Positions 34,542 through 43,089 of a DNA stretch of 64,000 bases are shown here, in pieces. The notes under the pieces are model-generated. The model searched no databases. It saw nothing but the letters and a program-made list of their open reading frames with translations, and was not told the origin of the DNA. Each line of letters starts with the position of its first letter. The stretch's first letter is position 1. Both the position numbers and the translations under genes were made by a program. The DNA is from Halorussus vallis (lineage in GTDB: Archaea > Halobacteriota > Halobacteria > Halobacteriales > Haladaptataceae): contig NZ_CP100001.1 of NCBI RefSeq assembly GCF_024138165.1, positions 62,001-126,000 on the forward strand, in the 5' to 3' direction.

Positions 34542-34996
34542 CTACGCGAGAAAGCCTCGTCTGAATCGCCGGAACTCGTCGCGATAGGCGAGATAGGTTG
34601 CGGCGAGATACGAGAGCGTGCAGACGACCAGGAGGAGGACGGGTCCGAAAATCCGGAGCGTTGGACCGGGGAACGCGGCGAAGGCGGACTCGGGAAAGAC
34701 GCCGAGGACCAGCGGAAGCGAGAACAACTGCAGTAGAAACGAGACGAACGCGACCGACGCGAACACGCAGAGATGGGGGAGAGAGGCATCCTCTGTCAGG
34801 AGCACGACTGCGAGCAAGACGGACACCAGGGAGACGACCCTTGCCGCCGGGGACAAGTCCCCGGATACTGGTAGACGCCCTGAGCGAAGCGCGTGACCCC
34901 GACGAGCGTCACTACCGCTGGCACTAAGCCGAACGTCACCGCAAAGTAGGAGAGTACGAACGCTCCGAGTGTGCGAAGCGCGCTCCCGATTCCCAT
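34542..34996 (-). pseudogene. Four-helix membrane protein gene split by a one-base frameshift
   Basis: Reading from ATG 34996, the first frame gives GIGSALRTLGAFVLSYFAVT and a good membrane helix through GVYQYPG. It then runs into CPRRQGSSPWCPSC and stops at 34796. The second frame, reached by one extra base in the C run at 34859-34862, continues as DLSPAARVVSLVSVLLAVVLL with three more helices and ends RDEFRRFRRGFLA at 34542. Joined, the product is about 152 residues with four helices, a sensible protein. A TATA-like element (atagctatc, minus strand) lies about 26 bases upstream of the ATG. Either a recent mutation, a sequencing error or a programmed slip. Confidence 0.65.
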
Positions 34997-35202
34997 GACT
35001 GCGAGTCGACTTGATAGCTATTCAACGCTACGGAGGGCCGACCGAACGACACCGCGCACCGAACCCCGACGCGGCGTCCAGTTGCTCGCCGTACTCGCTG
35101 AGCAGCGCGTGCTGGAGGTCCCGTGCCCTGTTCAGCATCCTGCAGGGGCCGTAGTATTGTATCGCGCCACGGGCCAACCTACCCCGAAACCGGTTTCCTC
35201 CG

Positions 35203-35583
35203 TCAATCCTCGTAACTGACGATGGAGCGGAAGCCGCCGTAGGCCATGCGTTCCGTGTCGAACGGCATGTCGTCGGCGAACTGTTCGGGGTCCATCGCGG
35301 GGTCGTCCATCACCTTCGCGTTCACCTCGTCGCGGTGTTCCCGGGACTCGAACACGATGAACGAGAACACGACCGATTCGTCGTCCCCTGCTTCTGCGAG
35401 CTCTGGGAAGGTCCGCACCGGCATGCCACCCATGTCGGGCTCCATGTCGTCTCCGACCCCTTCGAAGTACTCGAGCGCGCCGTGTTCGATCCAGAGCTTT
35501 CCGGCCTCGTCGGCCATTTCGCGGTACGCATCGAGATTCTCGTTCGGGACCGGGAAGACGAAGCCATCGACGTATTGTTCCAT
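35203..35583 (-). CDS. DUF1428 domain protein
   Basis: 126 residues covering the whole DUF1428 family: YVDGFVFPVPNENLDAYREM, the acidic middle, and the FSFIVFESREHRDEVNAKVM, MDPEQFADDMPFDTERMAYG and GFRSIVSYED segments, all characteristic. The fold is a ferredoxin-like dimeric alpha/beta barrel, as in stress-related small proteins. The biochemical role is unknown. Stands alone between the membrane pseudogene and the Ntn-hydrolase gene. Confidence 0.9.
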   Translation of the reverse strand: MEQYVDGFVFPVPNENLDAYREMADEAGKLWIEHGALEYFEGVGDDMEPDMGGMPVRTFPELAEAGDDESVVFSFIVFESREHRDEVNAKVMDDPAMDPEQFADDMPFDTERMAYGGFRSIVSYED

Positions 35584-35754
35584 GACTCACGTGTATAGGA
35601 CCCAACAGGAGATGAACTTTTTTCTCACCGACCGAGATATCTCTCACCTGTAGATACCGCTTCGCTACACGCGTCTCCTTCTCTCGCGCTCGTGCTACTT
35701 TTTCGGCAGGTCATCACAGGACGTGCGAGAGACAGGGTGCGTACACGACCGCGA

Positions 35755-36297
35755 TTAGACCATGTCCTTGTCGTCGTCGAGTCGGAAGGTGTCGTACTCC
35801 TCGCCGGTTGCGGTGTCGCGGTCGGCCGCCGAGTCGAGTGCGTCGCGCGCAAGGTCCGCGGCCGCGTCGACGCTCTGACCGTCCGGAGCGCCCTCCAGCA
35901 CCCCCACGGCTAGCTGGGCACCCGACCCGAAGGCGGCGGTGGCGTCGGTGAGTACGCTCCCGTCGCTGGCGACGCCGCGGATTCCGGCCCGGCCGTCCTC
36001 GTGGGCCGCCACGATGGCGTCGACGCCCGCGTCGGCGGCGATGTCCGACGCGACGTTTGCCAGGCGGGTGAGGCTCATCGGCTCACCCTGCTCGGTGTCG
36101 TGCGAGCGCGCCTCGGCTTCGAGTCGCTGGCGGAAGTCGTCCACCCCGCTAGCCGGGCCGGTCGCGGCCGCGCCGACCTCGCCGAAGTCGAAGACGTGTC
36201 GCTTGTTGTCGCTTCGAACCGTCTCGCCCTCGGTTACGCGCCGGTCTCCCGCGAGCACGGCGCCGCCGTCGGCCTCGATTCCCACGATGGTAGCCAT
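35755..36297 (-). CDS. Proteasome/HslV-like Ntn-hydrolase-fold protein, Thr1 replaced by Ala
   Basis: 180 residues from ATG 36297. The N-terminus MATIVGIEADGGAVLAGDRR matches HslV and proteasome beta subunits without gaps when Ala2 is placed at the Thr1 position. Asp at position 17 is conserved and a Lys/Arg pair lies near position 33 (DNKRHVF). GSGAQLAVGVLEG corresponds to the Gly-rich segment before the last helices. With Ala at position 1 the usual nucleophile is missing, and only Thr3 could substitute. Possible roles: inactive structural paralogue, or an Ntn protein with another chemistry. An earlier ATG (36324) would add a 9-residue leader. Confidence 0.8.
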   Translation of the reverse strand: MATIVGIEADGGAVLAGDRRVTEGETVRSDNKRHVFDFGEVGAAATGPASGVDDFRQRLEAEARSHDTEQGEPMSLTRLANVASDIAADAGVDAIVAAHEDGRAGIRGVASDGSVLTDATAAFGSGAQLAVGVLEGAPDGQSVDAAADLARDALDSAADRDTATGEEYDTFRLDDDKDMV

Positions 36298-36502
36298 GTC
36301 GCCATACTCGTGAGCGCGCGGCAAGTGCGTTATTGCCGGCGCGGTCGGCGGGCGAATTCACCCTCGGGATAATCGTGCTCGCGTACGTTCTGAGAACGGT
36401 CGTGGTCGGCTGGTCGGGACCGTTCGTCGGTTCCGTCGTCCTCGCCGTCGGTCGGTGCGCTCGGACCTGCCCGTCGTCTCGCTCGTCCACGTCCCGGCCG
36501 CG

Positions 36503-36754
36503 CTACGGCACGCCCGAGTCCGACGGTTCGGGAGTCGCTTCGCCTGTCGGTCGTCCGTAGCCGTAGATTCGATACGTCCCCCAGGCCAGCAGGGCGCCTC
36601 CGGTCGCCGCCAGAACGATTCCTGCAACCAGCGCGAGCGTCCTCCCGCCGAGCGGTCCTCTGGCGGGGTCCAAGAGCATCGACCAGACGGCGTACGTCAG
36701 TAGCGTGATACCTACGAGCGACGCCAAGTGATTCACCGCGTGTTTCGTTGTCAT
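36503..36754 (-). CDS. Small membrane protein, two helices (83 aa)
   Basis: From ATG 36754 the protein has two hydrophobic helices (about 8-28 and 37-60) and a short tail with GEATPEPSDSGVP. The open frame upstream is basic and is rejected as coding. Divergent from the membrane hydrolase gene at 36874. Function unknown. Confidence 0.6.
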   Translation of the reverse strand: MTTKHAVNHLASLVGITLLTYAVWSMLLDPARGPLGGRTLALVAGIVLAATGGALLAWGTYRIYGYGRPTGEATPEPSDSGVP

Positions 36755-36873
36755 CCCCAACCCGCCTACACTCCGGCGTCGCGCCGGGTAGGTCTTGCGG
36801 CGAGATTTCGCCGGCCGACACGCTTTTTCGTGGCGTTCCCGAAGCGCTCGCGCGGTATTCCAATCGACACACC

Positions 36874-37413
36874 ATGTATCCAATCGGCCACTTCGGAATC
36901 GCGATGTTGTTCGCGGCACCGATCGCGGCGTTCCTCCACCCGCGGACGCAGACGGGGTTCACGCTGTACGTCATAATCGCGGCGTGGCTGCCGGACCTCG
37001 ACCTCTACGTGCCCGGCGTCGCCCACCACGGCGTAACGCACACGGTCACGTTCGCCGTAATCGCGGGCCTCGTCGGCGGAGCGCTCGCGGCCGGGACGGT
37101 GGTCGTCCTGAAGGGACCGACCCGCGGCGGATTCTTCGACCAGTTCGACCCGGTCCGGGTGTTCGAATTCGTCGCGCTCGGACTGTTCGTGGGCGTCCTC
37201 AGCCACGTCGTCGGGGACTTCCTGGTCCTCCTGCCCGGGACCCAGCCGGTGAGTCCGTTCTGGCCGATCAGCGAACGGACCTACCAGTTCGGCGTCGTCC
37301 GCCTGGGCGCGCCGGTCCAGAACGCCATCCTGATCGCGGTCGGACTCGCGCTCCACGCGGTCATCAGTTGGCGGACGTCCTTCAACGGCGGCACGACGCT
37401 CGCCGACGCCTGA
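36874..37413 (+). CDS. Membrane-bound metal-dependent hydrolase-like protein (YdjM/DUF457 type)
   Basis: 179 residues from ATG 36874. MYPIGHFGIAMLFAAPIAAF opens with the His of the family, followed by AAWLPDLDLYVPGVAHHGVTH, where Asp and His residues could bind metal, and a later LSHVVGDFLVLLPGT. About four to five membrane helices. The family (LexA-regulated YdjM-like proteins) is named as hydrolases on the basis of these residues; the activity is not well established. Neighbours give no clear pathway. Confidence 0.75.
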   Translation: MYPIGHFGIAMLFAAPIAAFLHPRTQTGFTLYVIIAAWLPDLDLYVPGVAHHGVTHTVTFAVIAGLVGGALAAGTVVVLKGPTRGGFFDQFDPVRVFEFVALGLFVGVLSHVVGDFLVLLPGTQPVSPFWPISERTYQFGVVRLGAPVQNAILIAVGLALHAVISWRTSFNGGTTLADA

Positions 37414-37644
37414 AGCGACGCCGCCCGAAGAAATCGCCGAACTTCTCTTCTCGCCAACGTCTCGGTCGGAAGTCGCGGTGGGCGGGGGCGACCTCCGGCA
37501 TCAATGATGCGATACTCCCTCGGCGTAATGAGCCAGTAAGACGCGTTTCGCCGGCCTAAGACCGGCTTATGTCGATGAAAGGCCGACGCCGTTAACGGCG
37601 TGGGCGGGCTTGATACGAACGTCCCGAGACGGGACTTCTCCACT

Positions 37645-38049
37645 ATGATGGGAACCGAGAACGACGAGATCACGGCGAACCAAGACGCGGTGCAGGATGA
37701 TGGCGAGCAGATGGAGGCGTACATGTTCCAGAACCAGTTCTTCCCCAACGGGGAGTTCCACGTCGTCTCCGGTGAACTCGAGGCGGTCCCGAACCCCGCG
37801 GGCGTCGGGGAGGGCGGCCTGCTGAGTAGCTTCAACACGCGCATCATCCAGTACACGAACGCTCAGAACACCTTCGCGTACTTCTTCCCGTACAAGGGTG
37901 CGGAGGTCGAGCAGGGCGTCCTCTACCGCCTCGGCGGCGACTGGTCGGACATCGGGAACGAAAACGGCGGCGGCGAGGGCGGCGAGACGCCGCGGTCGAA
38001 CATCGTCAACGTGACGTTCCAGCAGGTCGGCGCATCCGAGGACTTCTGA
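37645..38049 (+). CDS. Paralogue A of an exported protein pair, lacking a signal peptide
   Basis: 134 residues from ATG 37645 (or 37648). It shares with the next gene EQMEAYMFQNQFFPNGEF, then NTFAYFFPYKGAEVEQGVLY, and NIVNVTFQQV near the end. No Tat or Sec signal is present, and the frame is closed by a stop at 37576-37578. The upstream GTG at 37600 adds only a polar stretch. A short gtcccgagacgggac inverted repeat lies at 37621-37635, just ahead of the start. Acidic, Gly/Glu-rich near the C-terminus. Function unknown; likely co-expressed with the gene 58 bases downstream. Confidence 0.7.
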   Translation: MMGTENDEITANQDAVQDDGEQMEAYMFQNQFFPNGEFHVVSGELEAVPNPAGVGEGGLLSSFNTRIIQYTNAQNTFAYFFPYKGAEVEQGVLYRLGGDWSDIGNENGGGEGGETPRSNIVNVTFQQVGASEDF

Positions 38050-38107
38050 GGAGCGAACAGCGAGCCAATCGACTTCGACACCATCGAGAGACACAATTCG
38101 AGACACA

Positions 38108-38800
38108 ATGACCGAAGACGACTCCATCATCGACCAACTCACGGGCGAATCGTCGCGCAGAACGTTCATGAAGTCCAGCGCACTCGCATCGGGCGGCCTC
38201 GCGCTGGGGGCCTCCGGCGCGGGCACCGTCGCCGCACAGCAGGACGGCGGCCAGGGCGGCGAGCAGATGCGCGGGCTGATGTTCCAGACGAACTACTACC
38301 CGCGGGCGCAGTTCACCGTCCGGTCCAAGCCGCTCCCGTGGGCGCCGGTGTACAACAACAACGAGGACGACTTCCTGAACGAGGAGAACCAGAACCTGCT
38401 GTTCAGTAACCCGGCGGTCTTCCAGAACATGAACGCCCACGTCATCGAGTGGCAGTTCGCCGGCCAGAACTGGGGCTTCCTGTTCGTGCCCAACGCCGTG
38501 AACGTCGAGCAGGGCCAGACCTACCGGACCAGCCCGGTGTTCGGCACGTTCGGCACCGAGGACTTCGAGGAGTACGGTATCGACCCGGGCGTCACCGACG
38601 ACCGATTCGTCGGCGCGGACGAGGGCGCGGGACTCGACGCGGGGACGAACGAACTCGGCCTCATCACCGTCCAGTTCCAGCCCGTCAGCGGCGGCGGAGG
38701 CGGTGGCGGCGGTGGCGGCGGCACCCAGACCACCGGCGGTGGCGGCGACGGCAACCAGACTGGCGACGGTAACCAGTCCGGCGGCAACCAGAGCGCATAG
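38108..38800 (+). CDS. Paralogue B: Tat-exported protein with poly-Gly/Asn-Gln tail
   Basis: 230 residues. The N-terminus has a twin-arginine signal SSRRTFMKSSALASGG with cleavage near VAAQQ. No lipobox Cys, so it is expected to be free in the pseudo-periplasm or medium. The mature domain shares EQMRGLMFQTNYYPRAQF and NWGFLFVPNAVNVEQGQTY with the protein at 37645. The tail after about residue 195 is a run of eleven Gly followed by Thr/Gly and repeated NQT/NQS sequons, likely glycosylated. I do not recognise the family. Confidence 0.78.
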   Translation: MTEDDSIIDQLTGESSRRTFMKSSALASGGLALGASGAGTVAAQQDGGQGGEQMRGLMFQTNYYPRAQFTVRSKPLPWAPVYNNNEDDFLNEENQNLLFSNPAVFQNMNAHVIEWQFAGQNWGFLFVPNAVNVEQGQTYRTSPVFGTFGTEDFEEYGIDPGVTDDRFVGADEGAGLDAGTNELGLITVQFQPVSGGGGGGGGGGGTQTTGGGGDGNQTGDGNQSGGNQSA

Positions 38801-39368
38801 CCGCCTCGCGACTTCGTCGCACCTGTCGCTCTTTTCTTCGCAGTATCGTGTACCATCGACCGCTTGCCACAGCGACAGGACTGTGTGGGTCGACCCCTCC
38901 GGGTCCGGAGGGAGTCGACCCACACCTGTCGCGGTCGCGCCGACCGTGGCCACCGTGTCGTCCGTCTGCACCGCTTCCGTGACGACGGACGTCTCCGAGC
39001 GACCGCTGTCCGAATCGAGAGCCGGTCGACCGTGATTCACGGCGGCGTCAGCCGGCCGAGTTCCGGTCCAGTTCGCGTCGACTGACCACCCGACGGGTCA
39101 CGGTGACCGGACGTCCAGACGCTCTCACCGACTCTCGCCGCACCTCGCGTCCGACTCTCGACCGTGACCCGTGACCCACGTGAAACAGTCGGCTCCGCAT
39201 CCACGGTCGAAGCGAGTCGCAGAAGCAGTTCGCGGACCTCCTATCGAAACCACGGGAACCGCCTCGAGAAGTCTCGCAGTCGCGGCATTCGCAGGGACGG
39301 GTCGTCGATACCGGACAAAAAGAGCGCGCGTTAGCGGAACGTGACGGCGTCGAAGCGAGGGCCGGCGG
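38801..39368. other. Convergent intergenic region, 568 bases
   Basis: Between the Tat-exported protein and the 3' end of the acidic-tail protein. It holds a long hairpin at 38883-38925. The remaining sequence has no acidic-protein-like frame; all open frames are Arg/Thr-rich shadows. No RNA gene recognised. Confidence 0.55.
38883..38925. repeat. Inverted repeat, 18-bp arms with one bulge
   Basis: gtgtgggtcgac plus ccctcc pair with ggaggg plus gtcgacccacac around a 6-base loop; one unpaired a at 38913. Placed between convergent genes, a plausible bidirectional terminator. Confidence 0.75.
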
Positions 39369-40400
39369 TTAGAACCAGCCGTCCTCGTCCTCTTCGCCGA
39401 GGAAGCCGCCTTCGGCTTCCTCCTCTTCTTCACCGCCGCCGAAGAGGCCGTCGTCCTCCTCGTTCTCGTTGCCGGCGAAGGCGCCGTAGTTGTCGGCCGT
39501 GTCGAACTCGTCGTCCGACGCGAAGAAGCCGTCGTCCTGGTCAGCGAACGCGTCGCCGTAGTCGTCGGCCGTCGTGGCGACGTAGTTGCTGGCCTCGCCG
39601 AACTCGCGGGTGAGTTCGTCGTCGCCGACGCAGCAGCCCTGGTTGCCGTCGTCCTGGGCCGCGTTCGCGGCGGACGCGTCGACCATCGCCATCTCGGTGG
39701 TGGTCTGGGTTTCACCCGCGGCGGTGGTCTCGCCGATCGCGGTTTCGGTGGTCGCGTTCGCACCGTCCGCACCCCGCGTGGGGACTTCCTCGCTCACCGC
39801 GACGACCGTGTTGTTGCTCAGGTCGACCACGACGCTCTTGGTGGCGTTCGGCGAGACGAACGTGATCTGCTGGCCGAGGAAGCCGGGTTGGGCCTCGATG
39901 GAGACCTCTATCGGCACGAACTGGTCGCCGACTTCCTGCTGGGCCGTCTGAATCGTCTCGACGGCGCCGGTGAGGTTGCTCACGTCGACGCCCTGCTGCT
40001 GGAAGATGGTCTGGTTAAGCCGGGCGATGTTCTGCTGAGTCTCGATGACCTCGGCCTGCTCGGCGTTGACGACCACGCCGGTGACGTTCCCGGTTTCGTT
40101 GGCCACGAGCACTTCGTAGCCAGGCGTGCCGTTGACCGTCTTGAGCCTGACGCCGAGCACCGTGCCGTTCGTCTCGTTCTGGGCGAGCACGGCGGCCTCG
40201 TACGCCGTCACGTTGAGCTGTGAGAGGTTCAGACTGCCCTGGGTCTGAGCCGTAGTGGTGGTGGTAGTTTCCTGGTCCTGTGCGCCTTCGACCGCGTTAC
40301 GAGCGGTCGAGTCTGCTGCCACCGCCGAGCCAGCGCCCGCGACTATCGCGCTGGCGATCAGCAGTAGCCCCATTCCGACCGCGTAAGTTGTTCTGCTCAT
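39369..40400 (-). CDS. Exported protein with acidic/aromatic C-terminal tail
   Basis: 343 residues. The signal peptide is at 1-29. A Thr-rich spacer follows, then a PepSY-like alpha/beta region (about 55-120: LSQLNVTAYEAAVLAQNETN, VLGVRLKTVNGTPGYEV) with N-glycosylation sequons and a second domain to about 210. A Thr-rich linker, a GCCVGDDEL vicinal cysteine pair (about residue 252) and a very acidic tail of about 85 residues follow. The tail repeats an Asp/Glu-Asp-Gly-aromatic motif (DDGFF, DDGLF, EDGWF). No membrane anchor seen. Function unknown; metal or cation binding by the tail is only an inference. Confidence 0.75.
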   Translation of the reverse strand: MSRTTYAVGMGLLLIASAIVAGAGSAVAADSTARNAVEGAQDQETTTTTTAQTQGSLNLSQLNVTAYEAAVLAQNETNGTVLGVRLKTVNGTPGYEVLVANETGNVTGVVVNAEQAEVIETQQNIARLNQTIFQQQGVDVSNLTGAVETIQTAQQEVGDQFVPIEVSIEAQPGFLGQQITFVSPNATKSVVVDLSNNTVVAVSEEVPTRGADGANATTETAIGETTAAGETQTTTEMAMVDASAANAAQDDGNQGCCVGDDELTREFGEASNYVATTADDYGDAFADQDDGFFASDDEFDTADNYGAFAGNENEEDDGLFGGGEEEEEAEGGFLGEEDEDGWF

Positions 40401-40857
40401 ATCTACGAAACCCCCAAAACCGCACTAGGTGTCCAACACGGTGATTCGGATAACAATTTTCGCCTTTTCCGTACCTGTACGAAATTCCATCGGTCGGCCG
40501 AACCGTCGTCCGCGCGAAACGTCGTCCCCGACGATTCGTCCGGGGACGGGGACTTACCCCTCGCCAGATCGACATCTTCCCCTCACGCTCGTCGGGAGTT
40601 CCGTTCCGCAGAACAGGAGAACGGTCAGCGCGGACGGACGCCGGACCCCGCCGACTGCAGGCGCTTCGGCCGGGTTCCGTGACGTAATTTACCGTTCGAG
40701 TGAACGCGCTCCGAGGGGTGAGACGCGGCGAGTCGGCCGCGTCGGTTCGGCCGGGACAGGGCCGGCCCGGACGATGCGACCGGCCGAGCGTGTTCGCGGC
40801 CCGAATCCCGGCCGCCGATAAACGCGCTTTTACTCGGTGGGTTCCAACCTCCCGAGA
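40401..40857. other. Divergent intergenic region, 457 bases
   Basis: It separates the acidic-tail protein from the beta-propeller gene. It has a small hairpin (cgtccccg/cggggacg at 40523-40530 and 40541-40548) and a TATA-like element for the downstream gene. No gene supported. Confidence 0.5.
40827..40834 (+). promoter_or_regulatory. TATA box of the beta-propeller gene
   Basis: gcttttact is centred about 28 bases upstream of ATG 40858, consistent with a leaderless transcript and with that choice of start over the frame-extending codon at 40837. Confidence 0.5.
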
Positions 40858-42111
40858 ATGCGAACTCGGACGTTGCTCGCGGTCGTGGCGGTCGTCCTCG
40901 CGCTGGGCGCGGTCGCCGCCTACGGATTCGTCCAGACGGGGTCGGGCGGCCACCTCCGCGAGGCGTGGGTCAGCGACACGGCCCGCGACATGAACGGGAA
41001 CCACCACGCGCCCGCGGTGGCCGAAATCGACGGGGAGTCGTGGGTGTTCGCGCCCATCAGCGGGAACCGCGACACCCACGAGTGCGGACTGGTCGCGCTC
41101 TCCGGCGCGAACGGGACGACGCGGTGGACCTACCCGATTCCGCCGCGCAACTGCACCATCCACGCGGTGGCAGACCCGGCCGTCGCCGACCTCGACGGCG
41201 ACGGCGAGGTCGAGGTGCTGGCCGCCACGACCGAGAAGGTCGTCGTGGCCGCCGACCCGCAGACGGGCGAACCGGTCTTCCGGCACAATCTCACCTCCTA
41301 CGGCTACACCCAACCGCTGGTCGAGGACTTCGCGCCGGGCGGCGGGCGCGAAGTCATCGTCGCCGACGTGAAGGGCCGACTGTTCGCGATTCACGCGAAC
41401 GGCACCGAGGCGTGGAACCGCTCGCTCGGGACCACCTGGGCCAACCCGGCGCTGGCCGACTTCGACGCCGACGGCGAGGACGAACTCGCGGTCGGGTCGG
41501 CGCCGCCCGGCGGCGGCGCGGTCACGCTCCTCGAAGGCGACGGGACGACCGCCTGGCGGCGGACCCTCGACGGGTCGGTCGGTTGGCTGGCGACCGGACG
41601 GGTCGACGTAGGAAGCGGAGCGTCGAACTCCGAAACCCGTATCGTCGCCGCGACCACCGACGGCGACGTCGTGGCGTACGCGGGCGACGGGACTCGCGTC
41701 TGGAACCACACCTTCGGTCGGTTGGCCGCGGTCCACGCCTTCGGCGACGGGGACGGCGACGGGACCGCCGAGGTGTACGCCGTCGACGCCGACGGGAAAC
41801 TCCGGGCGCTCGACGCCGCGACCGGCGACGTCGAGTGGACGACGACGCTGACGACCGAGGACGTCCAGATGACGCCGCCGCCCGCGCTCGGCGACGTCGA
41901 CGGCGACGGGTCGCCCGAACTCGTCGCCGCCACCAACGACGGCAAGGTTTCGGTGGTCGACCCCACCTCCGGCGAGGTGACGGCGACCTACCGGCGCGAC
42001 GTGCCGATATTCAAGTACCCGGTGACGGCCGACCTCGACGACGACGGCGACGACGAGGCGGTCGTGACGTACGGCGACGGCCGCGTGGTGGCGCTCGACT
42101 ACGCCGAGTAG
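40858..42111 (+). CDS. Membrane-anchored FG-GAP/PQQ-like beta-propeller protein
   Basis: 417 residues from ATG 40858. One N-terminal hydrophobic helix (about 5-22) anchors or exports the protein. The rest is a propeller of about seven blades, with repeated calcium-binding loops of the DLDGDGEVEVLAATT, DFDADGEDELAVGS, GDVDGDGSPELVAATNDG and DLDDDGDDEAVVTYGDG kind and interleaved VALD/GTTRW segments as in PQQ-type repeats. Two Cys (about 75 and 100) could form a disulfide. No enzyme domain is attached; a binding or scaffold role outside the cell is likely. Confidence 0.85.
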   Translation: MRTRTLLAVVAVVLALGAVAAYGFVQTGSGGHLREAWVSDTARDMNGNHHAPAVAEIDGESWVFAPISGNRDTHECGLVALSGANGTTRWTYPIPPRNCTIHAVADPAVADLDGDGEVEVLAATTEKVVVAADPQTGEPVFRHNLTSYGYTQPLVEDFAPGGGREVIVADVKGRLFAIHANGTEAWNRSLGTTWANPALADFDADGEDELAVGSAPPGGGAVTLLEGDGTTAWRRTLDGSVGWLATGRVDVGSGASNSETRIVAATTDGDVVAYAGDGTRVWNHTFGRLAAVHAFGDGDGDGTAEVYAVDADGKLRALDAATGDVEWTTTLTTEDVQMTPPPALGDVDGDGSPELVAATNDGKVSVVDPTSGEVTATYRRDVPIFKYPVTADLDDDGDDEAVVTYGDGRVVALDYAE

Positions 42112-42217
42112 AAAAGGCGTTCGCGGGGGCGACGAGGAAAGCGCTCGCGGAGACGACGTGGGGCGGTCGCGAGCGAGCGGTCGCGGACGAACGGTCACGG
42201 GAGAGCGCGGCGGGCGA

Positions 42218-42547
42218 CTACCGGCGCTTCGTCTCGACCGCGGTGCCCGAGATGTTGACCCAGAGCATGCCCTCGGCCAGTTCCTCGTAGTCGAACGAGG
42301 CGCCGACGACGGCGTCGGCGCCGAGGTCCTCGGCCTCCGCCCGGAGGTCCTCGAGAGCCTCGGTGCGCCCCGTCTCGATCTTTTTCTCGTAGGATCCGCT
42401 TCGACCGCCGACCACGTCCCTGATGCCGGCGGCGATGTCGCTGACGACGTTCGCGCCGACGACCGCCTCTCCCGAGACGACGCCGAGGTACTCCGTTACC
42501 TCCCGGCCGTCGAGACCGTCCGTGGTCGTGATGGTGACTTCCGTCAT
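42218..42547 (-). CDS. YbjQ/UPF0145 family protein
   Basis: 109 residues from ATG 42547. EVTITTTDGLDGREVTEYLG, then VVSGEAVVGANVVSDIAAGI, YEKKIETGRTEALEDLRAEA and LGADAVVGASFDYEEL are the standard segments of this small pentameric family (heavy-metal-binding domain 5-like). Function is not established. Length is normal. Confidence 0.93.
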   Translation of the reverse strand: MTEVTITTTDGLDGREVTEYLGVVSGEAVVGANVVSDIAAGIRDVVGGRSGSYEKKIETGRTEALEDLRAEAEDLGADAVVGASFDYEELAEGMLWVNISGTAVETKRR

Positions 42548-42636
42548 GCAGTTTATCGTGTGACAGGAACGAACAAAAAGTTCGTGGTCGAAGCCGCGGA
42601 ATCGACGCGCCGCGTCGGGAATCGGAAGTGCGACGG

Positions 42637-42942
42637 CTACAGCACCGCGACGACCGCGCCGAGGACGAACGAGACGACCGCTATGCTGACGAGCGCTACG
42701 GTCGCGGTCGAACCGTCGGCTCTCTCCGCTCTCTCGGCGGGTTCGAACGAGCGCCACCCGAGGAGGATGCCCACGCCGACGGCTATCGCGGCCAGCGACC
42801 CGACGACGCCCGCGAGCGCCGCGACGTCGGACACCGACCCGATACCGCCGCGGAGAGCCCGAGCGGTCGAATCGAGCGAGGTGCCGAGATACGCGAGACC
42901 GGCGACCAGCGGGGCGACGCCGGCCGCGTTTTCGTTAGACAT
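42637..42942 (-). CDS. Small membrane protein, three helices (101 aa)
   Basis: Hydrophobic stretches at about 8-22, 40-62 and 80-101, with a charged loop EPAERAERADGS between the last two. Acidic-hydrophobic composition supports coding. No family recognised. It lies 89 bases upstream of ybjQ on the same strand, so the two may share a transcript. Confidence 0.6.
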   Translation of the reverse strand: MSNENAAGVAPLVAGLAYLGTSLDSTARALRGGIGSVSDVAALAGVVGSLAAIAVGVGILLGWRSFEPAERAERADGSTATVALVSIAVVSFVLGAVVAVL

Positions 42943-43057
42943 GCTGTCACTTTCTGATTCCGGACCTATAACGGTTCGGTCGAGTTCGGGCGTCGAGGGC
43001 GAGTCCGTTCGCGGCCGAATCGCCCAGACGAATTAAGGGCGCGTCCGTGGAAATCGG

Positions 43058-43065
43058 GTTTACTA
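43058..43065 (+). promoter_or_regulatory. TATA box of the Gfo/Idh/MocA gene
   Basis: ggtttacta is centred about 29 bases upstream of ATG 43090, predicting a leaderless transcript and favouring that start over the in-frame codon at 43075. Confidence 0.55.
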
Positions 43066-43089
43066 CCACTGTAGTTGGGAGTAGCATTC

